This document shows positions 52,971 through 64,000 of a stretch of 64,000 nt of DNA, piece by piece (position 1 is the first letter of the stretch; every line of letters begins with the position of its first letter). Location of the stretch: NCBI RefSeq assembly GCF_905220415.1, contig NC_059555.1, forward strand, positions 5,820,001-5,884,000. The letters are read 5' to 3'. Source of the stretch: Colias croceus (Eukaryota > Arthropoda > Insecta > Lepidoptera > Pieridae). Both the position numbers and the translations under genes were made by a program. Under the pieces are notes generated by a model. The model had not been told where the DNA came from. It saw only the letters and a program-made list of their open reading frames with translations, and searched no databases.

Positions 52971-54875
52971 TGTGGAGGAAGGAAGGTGGAATTCCTCCAT
53001 CGAAAAAGGGAGGATCCTCGACCAGTCAACTCGACTGGCCGGCCGTGAAGGCCCCAATGGATGATGTCGGAAAGTTGTATATATAGCTCTGTAGCGAAAA
53101 CATTTCGCTTGCGCGATTCAGAGCGAGGTGTCGCTACAGGACTCCCCTCCGAGACCGGAGGTCGTAGTACGAATTGCCTTGCCAGTGCCAGGTATGTTCC
53201 AGTGAGTCGGAACAGGAAGCCGCTAGTTCACGGTGAGTCGGAACTGAGTGCGGTGATGCTGCGTGTAATGCTCCAGTGAGTCGGAGTGTGCAGTGAGGAT
53301 GGCTGTGGAGCTGCCCAAGTTTGCGCGATCGCACATGGTAAGGTAAAGGCTCCTAATACGGCGGTAGTCAAAATCGCTTCCTAATACGGTGGTATTTCTT
53401 TTTTCGAGTTTTATTCCTGTTTTATAAATTTTAAGTACACCAAAACGTAAGCTATTTATTCCAAATTTATTACTCCATGACTTAACTTACGTTTGCAAGT
53501 ATAGCACATAGACAACACAACAAGATCAATCAATCTGTGTAACGGCATCGACATGAGAGGTGTTTCCATACAAACGCGAAACAACAAAAGTAAGTACACT
53601 AATATTTATAAACTAAGTTTTTCGTATTAAAAAGCCGTTCAAGTTTGTATATGTATTGTTTATTGCATTTTCCTACTATTACACTCACTATTTTAATAGC
53701 TTGTTTCATATCTGTAAGTCATTTTCTACCCAAAAAATAAGAAATAAAATACCGCCGTAATACGATACAAATTTTATAGATTAATCCTAATACGGTGGCA
53801 TAACTCCGAAATAGGAAAAATACTGGGCATGTTTAATTGTTTATAACTTTAATTTTATTTACTTATTGAATTAATTCCAAGATTAGTTGGAATAATTATT
53901 AATCTGATAAATTAGAAACCATATTCTGCGGTATGTTTTCTTAATTAGAAATCCAGTTAAATATGAAAATGGTTGAGTACAAAATGTTTGTTTCTTAGAA
54001 GGGGTAAAAATAGGAAGGTGTATTTTAATGTATTACAAATCATTTATTTTGTATAACTGTTGATTTGAGTTTTACACATCTGAGCCAAAAAACTGTTATC
54101 ATTTGATTAAGCATTTACATTCTCTTGTTTATCGAATTTTTGATGGGTCAGAATTAGGATTATTAAAAACACGAGTAGTTTTCCTATTACGGTGGTAGAT
54201 ATTTCCAGGTAACTCTGTATTAGGTTATATATTATTTCCTATTTCGGCCCTATTTCATAGAACTTAAAATTACCAGATTTAGGGTTGCGTAAATAAATAA
54301 GAAGTTTTGTGTTTTTTTTTGTGGATTCTTATTTGATATGCGTGTTTTTTTTTTCCGATAAAACTAAAAGCATAAATGAAACACATTAAAAGTGAATCAA
54401 CGTAATCAAACCAATGGTTAATGAATAAAAAACTTACAATTTACTTTACTAACACATTCCTATTATTTACCAAATATTATTTGTACGGAACTTCAATGTA
54501 TATAATATCTGAGCCTCCGTATTAGGAGCGGCCTACCGCAGTATTAGGCTCTGACCAAAATCATACCTCCGTATTAGGGAAAATCGACATGACTATTTAA
54601 ATATTTTTTTAAAATAAGAAATATCATGAAAATAAACATAGACTCAACAGCAATACAAAATTTAAGTTCCACTTTTAACGATAAAGTGGTTTGGCACCTT
54701 TAGAAAGACTTACAAATGCTTATTTTTGATACTTACTTTCAAATGTTGCGAAATACCTCCGTATTAGGTGCTTTTACCTTAGTGGACAGTCTTCAGTCGT
54801 AAATTGGCTCCAATATAAAGAGGTTGTCAATCCGTTGTTTCATTTCTGCTATCCGAAATATATAAAGCCGCTACA
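52971..54875 (+). mobile_element. Solo LTR (about 464 bp) split by a TIR transposon
   Basis: Begins TGTGGAGGAAGGAAGG and ends AAGCCGCTACA, i.e. TG...CA, flanked by the 5-bp duplication GTTTT at 52966-52970 and 54876-54880. Removing the insert 53341-54781 leaves about 464 bp. A TATA-like tatatata lies at 53078-53085. Three copies of gtgagtcgga lie at about 53202, 53233 and 53277. No primer-binding site or coding sequence follows, so this is a solo LTR. Strand is taken from the TATA box and is provisional; superfamily unknown. Confidence 0.75.
53341..54779. mobile_element. Non-autonomous TIR transposon with TA target site and internal end-motif repeats
   Basis: Ends AGGTAAAGGCTCCTAATACG and, reversed, AGGTAAAAGCACCTAATACG, with TA at each side (53339-53340, 54780-54781). 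The core CCTAATACGG-N-GG recurs inside at about 53351, 53380, 53750, 53785, 54183, 54514, 54535, 54565 and 54756. It runs in the forward sense mostly in the left half and reversed mostly in the right. No transposase frame is present. TA duplication suggests a Tc1/mariner-type or similar mobiliser. Confidence 0.8.
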
Positions 54876-54880
54876 GTTTT

Positions 54881-57800
54881 TAACTTGAACACAAGTGGAT
54901 GAATTTAGCTATAAGTAATTATTAGTTAATAATAAAGTACCCATTTATCTAAGTCATTTTCTCTAATTATATTTCAGATTGATATTTTGTAGTCTATGAT
55001 TAAAATTTTAATACACTATGAAAATGATCATAACATGCAAAGGGGCATTCATCAAGAAAATGATCCTTTTACTACATTGAATCTGAATGGTTATTATTCA
55101 CAACATTACATTTTTATGTGTCGTCACAAAAAGAGGGAGAAGCAACGAATTTATTATTGTCATAACAACCGGGTTTTTATAGAAGATAAACTGTTTAAAC
55201 GACGAAAATGTCCGTAATGCTTCGTTTTACGAGTGGCCTGGGCAAAGGCTATGTAGGTTTGGTCGTTTCCTATGCCATGACTTCATTCATATGCCCGGAT
55301 ATGAGCGGATATTCGATTATGCTAGACCGCGATTTGAATTTATATCCAACTCTGGTAATAGCTCCGTCATTTCTCGTATTCCTTAAGATTGTCAAGAACT
55401 TTTATGGCAAGAATACATTCTTATTTATTTGTTGTAAATAAATAACGTTAAAAAAACTTTATAGCAGATTTAACAAATATTTTGGACAGCTTACTAATAA
55501 ATAATTAAGTTATTGATAACTTTTGACAGCTAGTCTTGAGGTAAATGTCTATTATAAATTTAGGTAGTGTTTAAAGACCTCTTCTGTCTTCGCAACATAA
55601 TTTATCTATCTAGCTAAAATATTGAGCTCTACTTCTGTTTTTTACTAGTTCAATTCAGCCTTTCTCGTTCATAATACTCGCGCATTCATTATAATTTCTT
55701 ATATATCTTCGCTTATATTAAGTCAAGCTCTCATAAGATAAATCAAATGACGTTACCAGGCCATTACAATGAGTTATAACTTGTCGCTACTGCACTCTAG
55801 TTCTGGTGCATATAAAGTTAAATCTTCGTAATGGCTTTTCTCTGTATCTTTTTGCGTGTTAAACATTTTTTATTCCGACGTAAATACTAACATTTGGTTA
55901 AAAATATACATTCAGTTATTGGAAAACCATTAACGACTCGTCGTTTTAGACGAGATTTTATATTTTCTGAATAAGCTAAAAACACAGTCGTTACTGCAAC
56001 TACTTTAAATTCTGTACCTTTTACTATTTATAAAATTGAATAAAAACTGTATTTTGCTTTTTAGGTATATGTATGTATGAAATTGGTGTGTCGTTTTAAA
56101 CTAAACCACAGACTAAACACAACTACGTATATTAACAAATTTTATTCGACAAGTATTTGAGTTTGATATTTACGGCACTTTTACTACCAATAGCTAATAC
56201 TAATATTCAGACCGCGTTAATTTTCGATACATAATTAAGGTCCCCGCAAGAAGTCGTAGGTGTCAGCTAATTACAAAAACAAAGTAATTACATCAAAACG
56301 ATGTAACGTACCCACACTCACAAAACATAATCGCCCGCAAATATTCTATCAACGGAATATCGTCCATCCATTGATCAAACACTTATCTCACACGTATCAC
56401 AATCGTTTGGCACGGTATAAGCAATCGATCTCATATATCGTACACATTAGCAGTTTCAACCATTCCAAGAGGATTTATCCCGGACTATTAGACTCGATGT
56501 GCCAAATCGTTATCTAGCTAGCCTGCGGAGTAAAACGCAGCTAAAAGCTGTCTATTTTAGACCTCCGTTAAATATAGGCTGCTTGTCGAATTGTTGGTTG
56601 ACACTATTACATGCGAATTGAAGGCGATTTATCTGCAGTTTAGTGTTAGGAAGAGACACAAAAGACTTGAGATTAGCTACAATTTGTGATAGAAAATTTT
56701 GTGATGGAATTAAATGCTGGGGAATTGTTATCAAATGACGACGCTGACTGGGAATGATGATTTACTGATATTAATTATTGGTTAAGTTCAATAAATAATT
56801 TAATATAGTAAACAAAGTTTTTCAATAATATATCATTCTAATAATATAATTAATGAGTGCAACTAGCAATGACGTCGTTGACACAGCCACGATGAGAAGT
56901 TACACTTTTTCCAAGACTGAATGTTCAAAATAAACTATAATGGACACGAAGTAAACATGAATAGTAAGAGATATGTATGATCTATATTCATTGCTCGAAA
57001 TCCTTACAGCTTACAGATTATTCCGAGAAAATAATGATGAGAATCATTTTAGAATGCTAACAAACGCAAAGCCAGACTAATTCCAGAAATCTCTGTATGT
57101 ATGTATGCACTGTAATTAAAACATAGCAGAATTTGCCTTTCACATATTGAAGACACATATTTTGAAAACCAAGTTTATGGAAATAAGTCAAAGGGAATTT
57201 AAATAAAAATACTTCACTACTACACACGAAGCAATAACATAAAAGTTCAAATATCTTCAAGTTAGATTTATACTAGATTGACTATAGTCAGATCTTCACT
57301 AACCAGCAGGCGAGATCGTGGTCAAAATACATTCCAAATATCTATATTTTAACTAATTATGACTACATAGCTATTTGTAATAAGTATTAGTAGTTGGTAG
57401 TGTCATCCAAAGCCGATCTTTCGATTAATAAGTCTTCAAGAAAAGGAATACGAAAGTACGGTACGCGAAATTTGTCCATTTAATATTTAAAGAGATAAGT
57501 TCTTAATGCTCACACATCCTGAATAAGCAAAATAATTCCAGGTATATGGCATACTAATTGAAATACCGTAAAAAAAGAAAACACCACTAACCATAAATAA
57601 TAACCCAGAAATACGAATACTTCGAAATGTCTAACCCAAGCGAAAACAATTTTAAAATTTAAAAGAAAGCCATAACCAATACATTCCCACTCGAAGAGAA
57701 CAGAAGTGACTAAAGATTTTACAGTGACCATAAATTTAACAAGCTTTGACTATTCAAAATTGCACGTAAATTCTGCAAGCGAAATACTCATTCAACAACA

Positions 57801-59055
57801 CTGTCTCAGTTACTAGGTTTATTTAAGGCAATTTTTCCATGTTCTACACGGTCTTAGCGGGGAATTTTGTGTTTTATTATCATCGGGGGAAAGGCGAAAA
57901 TCCATAAATACAATTACGATGAACTAACTCCATTTACTCTGCCATTACTCTTTTTCAGTTCTGAGTAGGGGATGTTGTGAACACGAGTTATTGTATGAAG
58001 CTTAAGTTGATTGATTCAGAATTGTTTTATGAAAATAAAAATAAACATGTACACATTAAAATTACCTCCTTATTTATTCGAGAAGTAGGTACTTAGTCGT
58101 GATTGTAATTATTATCTTAGATAAGAAGTAGGTACTTAGTGGTGATTGAAATTAAATTATTCAAAAGCTTGGAAAATTTAAACTGCTCATTATATTCTGC
58201 TGCTTATTGTTAAAAAAATGAACATCCCAAAATGTTATGCTGCAAATATCGTGAACCAAGTAAATGTTTTAGACGAAAGTAAATTATACTCATAAAGTCG
58301 TACCGAAAAAATATATAAAAGCGTAGTTAGATTCACAGAAACTACCGCAGTATCTATAGATGGAATAAACATAAATTAACTATCAAGCAACGAAAACAAT
58401 AACTCTTGTCTTAACAGATTGCAATTCCGTATCAAAGATGTTTCTCGAACGTTTATTTTAAAATTAAACTGTGTTTAAAATAAATGAATCACTGAAACGT
58501 TCCTTTTAAGCTCTTCCTTTGAAATACCACTTTTAGTTATAAAGGATCCGCATTGAAGTAGCGAATACGAGAAACAATAGCACTTAAAACATAACGACCT
58601 TATTTCCAATATAATAAACATCATACAAAGGTTGCTTTGAGTACAACATCGATATTGCTATTGGTTTCTTATTAAATGTGTAGTGCACGGTATGGTATTT
58701 ATAGACAGGCAATCTTCCTGATCTAAAAGATGTATATGATACGCTGGTATTCAATATGTATCATATAGAAACGGAGGAATTCAGATTAAAAAGATACGTT
58801 ACGTAGGTGAAATAGTATTTGTAGTTCACAAACAAATTCTTCAAGATACATTCCAATTTTTAGCGTGGGTAAGATGAAAACTGTATCTAAATCTGGATGA
58901 TTACTGTTAACGTATATTCCATTCGAAATATCACGAAAGCCTGAATATTTATATCTTGGAATATTTCACATTCTGTATTTGTGCATTTATTAATGTTTGT
59001 AAAGCTATTTTTATAATATGGTAGTACAGGTAGCAAAGATATTTCATATATATAT
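54881..59055. other. Intergenic stretch, no supported gene
   Basis: Two overlapping plus frames (54996-55217 and 55208-55441) and one at 56260-56517 have no recognisable domain. A 30-bp near-identical tandem pair (agaagtaggtacttagt) starts at 58081 and 58124. Confidence 0.35.
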
Positions 59056-60074
59056 CCCACCAAAAACATTTTCATGTAAAATGTTGCCAAGACGAGCCCA
59101 ATATATGACTCGCACTGTCAAAAAGTTATCAGATTTCATGTAGAGCGAAGCTTCTAACACTACACGCCCTAACTCTACATGGCCTAACTTCACAAACTCT
59201 ACACCTTAGTCAAAATATGTGGCTTGGCCATTTCGCTACATTCACATCGGCGTAAGGTGAAAAATTAATTCACTGTTCATTACTTTTGTGTTATACAATA
59301 GTTCTTGTGGTAACGAACGGCCAAGCCACATATTTTGACTAAGGTGTAGAGTTTGTGAAGTTAGGCCATGTAGAGTTAGGGCGTGTAGTGTTAGAAGCTT
59401 GGCTCTACATGAGATCTGATAACTTTTTGACAGTGCGAGTCATATATTGGGCTCGTCTTGGCAACATTTTACATGAAAATGTTTTTGGTGGGATTTCATT
59501 TCTTTTTGTAAGTTGTTTGTAACAAAATTTTATATGTCGATTAAATTTTTATTTTTTTTAACAAGGAGTACCTATACATATATATATCTAGGGGAACCAA
59601 GTTTAAGATTATTAGATTAGACCTCTAGCGTCATCAAAATTTAATTTAAAATTACAGGTCTCATACAAACTCCCATCCCCTAGTTTAAGGGGTTGGGGGA
59701 TGAAAGTTACAAGTTTTATAATTTTTTTGTTGTTTGTGTGCTAATACTAGCTTACATACAAAATTTCAGCTTTCTAGGACATTAGGAAATACCTTAAGAA
59801 TTTTGATGATCATCAGTGAGTCAGTGACGAAATTAGCGTTTTTTAGATATAAATAAAATCTGAAGTATAAAAGCTAATGTAATTAAAACTTAATATGTTC
59901 AATAAGTCCGCTATTGACAATATATCCCGAAAATTTTGTTGATCTAGCATAATCCAAACCCAAGTTATGAGGGTTCAAAAAAACTTCGAAGCGTTTCGAG
60001 AAAAGGTAGGTAGTGCCCGTGCTTTTCGCTTGTTCGCTTGGCTCGTCTTGGCGGGGGCACTACCGTGCCCCCAG
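59056..60074 (+). mobile_element. Palindrome-ended element, satellite-free copy (1,019 bp)
   Basis: Same ends as the 45.8-51.4 kb element: CCCACCAAAAAC start, palindrome 59056-59492, and terminal hairpin GGGGGCACTACCGTGCCCCC then AG. The middle runs through 'tatgagggttcaaaaaaact' with no GTGTCN array. An AAAGATATTTCA phrase lies on both sides (59036 and 60078 regions), separated on the left by a short TA run; this may be a duplication or coincidence. Confidence 0.8.
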
Positions 60075-61406
60075 ATAAAGATATTTCAATCATCGTCACA
60101 CGGGTTGGAAAATTTTATTCAAGACAGCTACAACTTTATAAGTTATTTGATTTAAAACAATTCGAGGATCACTTTCAGCGGTACAGACATCTAATTTGTT
60201 CTATTGAATATTTTTTTTTTTTATAAAATTAAGTATTCCAGCTAAGATTCCAGCATTAAAAAATATATATTTTCACGTGTTAACAGTAATGGACGGGCTT
60301 ATGCAATGGTTATGCCATGCTAGCCGTATTCATGGAAAAAGTCTCTAGACATATAAAATTCACAACGTACATTCTTTATCGTGCAGCATATTTTAAACTA
60401 AACTAATTCCTAGTACTCCAACAAACCAAAATAATTGAGAAACAAACTTGTAACTTGTCAGCACTTAACACCGTCTTATTACGTTCAACTGTAACAAAGC
60501 GCTCCCTCTTTCTTCCAGTAATTGGTTTTAGAAATTCCACCGAGAATTGATGGATTGTCTTATACAAGTTTGTCTTCGCATTGTTAATTATGCTAATGTC
60601 GCTGGCGGAATCGATTACGTGGTAAATACACTTATTTGTTCGTTGTTGAGGAGGCTTAGCGGTTGGTGGTGTTTTTTGTTGACTGAATGCTAAGTGTCAA
60701 AGTTAGCCAATTTATTAATAAGACTTTTTTAAATATTGTATAATGTTGTCCGTTTTATTTTATCAGTAGTAAGAGTATCTATCCTTAGTATAAGTCATTG
60801 AATGAAGTTCAAGTTAACCAAATTATTTATAACCTTATCGAAATTTTGCATTATTTCTCCATCGTCTACAGAGCTATAAATATAGAAAAAACAATAAATT
60901 TACTAACATTCAAACAAAAAGTAAGGTAACTCAAAAGAAAAAACACCATTAGCGCGATATGTGAAAATAATTAGGAGTTGCTGTGTTGCGCAAGGAAATC
61001 AAGCAATACACAAGAGCTGTAAATAACATTTTTTCGGCGTGACGCGTTTAACACAAATAAGCCGATAAAAAACGACCCAAAAACTTCGTTGTTTCAGCCA
61101 AAATCGCTTCTTTATTTTCCCCCAGTTACTTGAATAAATCGAGCCCTTTCGTGTTATAAATAAAATTGTCGAATACATTGCTGTTTGGAACAAGGCGACA
61201 TGGTTGAACGACTGCTAAGGTCCGTAGTTTAATATTCTAAAGTCTTTTAATCTAACGTACTTGATTAATGACCTTTCGAATAGCCCTTTTCTTTTTCCTT
61301 TTTACTTGTTACAAATTTAATCCTAAGATTAATAATTTATTTTCTAATTAAATCAACTATAACTCAACATGCATTGTATTGTACATATTTATTAACATTA
61401 GCATAT
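60075..61406. other. Intergenic stretch with a candidate regulatory island
   Basis: 60470-60640 is less AT-biased and contains 'ttaattatgctaatgtcgct', an octamer-like (ATGCTAAT) and homeodomain-like (TAATTA) combination. No exon is supported. Function is inference. Confidence 0.3.
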
Positions 61407-61579
61407 ATATAAATTTATAAAGAATAGAAAAAATTCGATCACGAGGTGGGACTCGAACCCGCATCCTTCGCGCCATTCCGGGGCGGATGCCTAACCAACT
61501 CAGCCACTCGTGACCCGCCTGAGCAATCGAATTTATTTTATGTGTCTACTCTACGTGTATATTCTTTATAAATTTATAT
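61407..61579 (-). mobile_element. tRNA-like sequence between perfect 20-bp inverted repeats
   Basis: On the minus strand TCACGAG...CTCGTGA forms a 7-bp acceptor-like stem (61437-61513). TGGCTGAGTTGG matches an A box and GGTTCGAGTCC a B box. The region between D- and T-arms pairs GCATCC/GGATGC around an 18-nt loop instead of a normal anticodon arm, so this is not a standard tRNA. The segment is bounded by atataaatttataaagaata and its exact reverse. A truncated relative lies at 21044-21100. A tRNA-derived SINE or tRNA-carrying foldback element fits best. Confidence 0.6.
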
Positions 61580-62786
61580 TTATAAAGCATTTGAATGCTA
61601 AAAACCAAAAAATATAAATTAGAATACCTATATTTCAATAATTAATCAACGATGAACTTCATTTATTTTTGCTTTGAAAACTTTATTCACTACTATTATT
61701 TACTTTGAAAACTTTGTTCTCTACCAATACCCAATTCCACTCCAATGTTAGTTTTATACCTCCAAATTATTCTGCATTCCCAAACAATGGGGAAACTCGA
61801 TAAAAAGTCCAGAATGAATGTGGCAAGCATCCATTCAACTCCATATCGACGAATGCACTGAACTAGCTTTCTTATTCCTTCGATAAGAGCCACTACTCGT
61901 TGGATATTAATCATTCCTTTATACAGATTTATTATTTTTTCTTTACGCTTTTACCGCGGCTCATTGAATTAAATGGACGGAAAACTTTTCATCCGCCATT
62001 CCATTAAATTATTAAAATACCTTTGTTTATATTAAGCGACATTTAAAATGCTTTTAAAAACTTACTGTTAGTTTGTATAAATGATATTATATTAATATTA
62101 AAAAGTACGTGAGATTTTAAATAGAATTTCCATAATCATACCAGATTGAAACTCGGCTATTTTTATTAAAATCTAAAGTTTGCTCGCTCAGCGGAGCAGA
62201 CCTTGGCCTCCGTCAACAGAACCTTTCAGAAATGAGAATTTCTTTTTAAAATGCTAATTTTATACAATTATTTAGAGAATTGTGTAAAATTGGCATTCGA
62301 TGGTAACAGTTACCTCGGTTACTTGGTTACTTGCTGACGAATCTACCTTAAGGAACGTTGATAGCGTTTTAAGATCCAATTTAAAAGTACTTTACCTTCA
62401 AAGGCAGTATAAGCATAGAAGAATAAAATTATTCATCCGATTTTCCGTTTTATAAAGTACCGTGCGCCCCTGGCAACGCGTATTTTTATTATTTTTGTCG
62501 CTGGAGTTTTGTAAAAATGTTTCTAACCTTCTATTCATAGGATACGAGGAACATGCAAACCTGTGATAGTTTGACCTAACCGGATTTTAGAAAGAATGTT
62601 AGTATGCGTAACCTCGTTTACATGCATATTACTAGAATTTAGTACGACAAGATGTTTTTATTACTGCTACGTATTAAACAACTATCGAGAGATCGAGGTG
62701 AACATGAATTATTATTATCTAGCAAATGTAGGTATCAACTGCCCTGTTGTTTCAGGTTTAATAATAATTACTAAAGTACTTATATA
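61580..62786. other. Intergenic stretch, no supported gene
   Basis: A 72-codon minus frame (61696-61914) has no domain I know. 62150-62600 is of mixed composition; no splice-supported frame was found. Confidence 0.35.
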
Positions 62787-63126
62787 GGGTGTCTCAAAAG
62801 AAAGTTTATATTTTTGTGTTGTGGGGGTATCTTAAATCTAAAGTGTATGCCAACAAACCAACTTCTCTAGAGCATTTTAAAGAAAATATCCGGCACGAAA
62901 TGGCAGCCATCACTGTGTCTATCTGCCGAGCTGTCATAAATACTGTAATTTTACTGTTCGATTAAATGAGTGCCGTGAATGCAATGGACTGCATTTGGAC
63001 GATATTATTTTTAAGAAATAAATTCCCATATTATGTACTTTAATAATTAATAAACATTTTTTCAATACACCGCTTACTTTTTTTTTATTCATCCACAAAA
63101 TATAAACTTTCTTTTGAGACACCCTG
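62787..63126 (+). mobile_element. Internally deleted mariner-like element
   Basis: The left end GGGTGTCTCAAAAGAAAGTT matches, reversed, the right end with AAACTTTCTTTTGAGACACC. Flanking TA dinucleotides fit mariner insertion. At about 340 bp it keeps both TIRs and only the 3' end of the transposase. Confidence 0.8.
62816..63021 (+). pseudogene. Mariner-like transposase C-terminal remnant, frameshifted
   Basis: Reads VLWGYLKSKVYANKPTSLEH then FKENIRHEMAAITV. After a frame change it reads RLNECRECNGLHLDDIIFKK to TAA at 63019-63021. The WGYLKS...NKPT and HLDDIIFKK-stop motifs are typical of the end of mariner-type DDD transposases, as I recall them. The catalytic region is absent, so it is dead. 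Confidence 0.75.
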
Positions 63127-63128
63127 TA

Positions 63129-64000
63129 CAATAAGGTATAATAATAAGGTATACAATTAAATTGTCATAACATAGTACATTTTGTTATTCGTGTAACACT
63201 TAAGCATAATGTACTGTCGGAAGAGCGAGATGTCCTAACACAAGAATTAAATTGCTTATAAGGATGTCTCAATGACTGTAAAAAAATTGTAATCATATTT
63301 GTTACAGAATAAATATTTTTGATTTTTTGATTTTGATAGTACCTACATACAGACGAAATCGACTTTAGCGTCTCTTTGGATGTTAGTAGCAGTTAGACTG
63401 CTAATTTCTCGTATCACTGCGAAAGTTAATTTGCAATGGTTTTGTCTATTCCTTCCGAAATCATCATATACATACTCGTAGTGATCGTACGACTTAACTA
63501 CGATAATTGATATTCTTTATTCTTTAAACCTTTTGTTTTATTTTAAAAATTACTTTCATAGCTCACGTAAGCTCTTACTCATATCAAATCTTGACACGTA
63601 TATCCAAAATATTATATTAGTTACTTACACCAATATTACATTTTAGAACCCGTTTTCAAAAAGCATTCATTCGTACAGAAAAAGACGATAGACCCATTTT
63701 CAAATCGCCTCTACCAGACAGTATCTACAGACGTCACACGAGAACAATTCATCATCATCCGATCTCCATCGAACAGAAGACTGTATCAGATTCGCTATAA
63801 TTTCTGTATAGGGCTCACAGATCCAGTTGCGGCTTGCATTGTCGAAACCATGTGTTGCGATAACGAGCTGTATCTATCAATGCGGTCGAGCAAATGTGAA
63901 TGTGCTTCATTTATTTACTACCACGGAATATAATATAATCTGGTATCGCATATCTCGAGGGTATACGTGTTTGATTTGAAGTTGGATTGTTGGTTTGATG
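63129..64000. other. Right-edge stretch, no supported gene
   Basis: 63650-63960 is of higher complexity ('ccgatctccatcgaacagaa', 'cattgtcgaaaccatgtgtt') and could be a promoter-proximal or regulatory segment of a gene beyond the edge. No splice-supported frame was found on either strand. Confidence 0.3.

Noticed and set aside
61437..61514. Canonical tRNA gene
   Set aside because: A and B boxes and acceptor stem are present but a normal 5-bp anticodon stem with 7-nt loop cannot be formed; also repeated with the same 3' flank at 21 kb.

Overview
The window reads as nuclear DNA from a moth or butterfly (Lepidoptera). It is AT-rich, genes are split by long GT-AG introns, and it is littered with repeats that look lepidopteran: Helitron-like elements ending in a CTAG tail after a 'gggcgaagccg' hairpin, tRNA-derived SINEs with an ATC/GAT tail, and a mariner relic. 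No bacterial, viral or CRISPR features were seen. The order and species cannot be fixed without a search.

Layout. 0.5-3.4 kb, minus strand: the first four coding exons of a CRAL-TRIO lipid-transfer gene (alpha-tocopherol transfer protein-like), running off the left edge. 12.1-12.8 kb, minus: a small secreted-peptide gene. 17.4-17.7 kb, plus: two terminal exons of an unrecognised gene. 23.4 kb, plus: a possible terminal exon. 25.3 kb, minus: another terminal exon of an unrecognised gene. 30.2-33.1 kb, minus: a two-pore-domain potassium channel, the best gene in the window. Its in-frame TGA is followed at once by a 90-codon coding-like extension, a strong stop-readthrough candidate. The rest, including 33-64 kb, has no gene I can defend. 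It holds repeats plus a few higher-complexity islands that could be regulatory.

Mobile DNA dominates the right half. At 45.7-51.4 kb a Helitron-like element is split by a second element with a large 5' palindrome and a 3' terminal hairpin. That second element carries a roughly 4 kb array of the hexamer GTGTCN. A second copy without the array lies at 59.1-60.1 kb, so the array is an expansion or insertion peculiar to the first copy. At 53.0-54.9 kb a solo LTR (5-bp target duplication GTTTT) is split by a 1.44 kb TIR transposon that carries many internal copies of its own end motif. At 61.4 kb a tRNA-like sequence sits between perfect 20-bp inverted repeats.

The recognised genes (lipid transfer, potassium channel, secreted peptide) do not form a pathway; they are ordinary neighbours in a gene-poor, repeat-rich region. 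Exon boundaries and translations were read by eye from splice-site consensus and reading-frame phase. Family names come from remembered motifs, not from a search.
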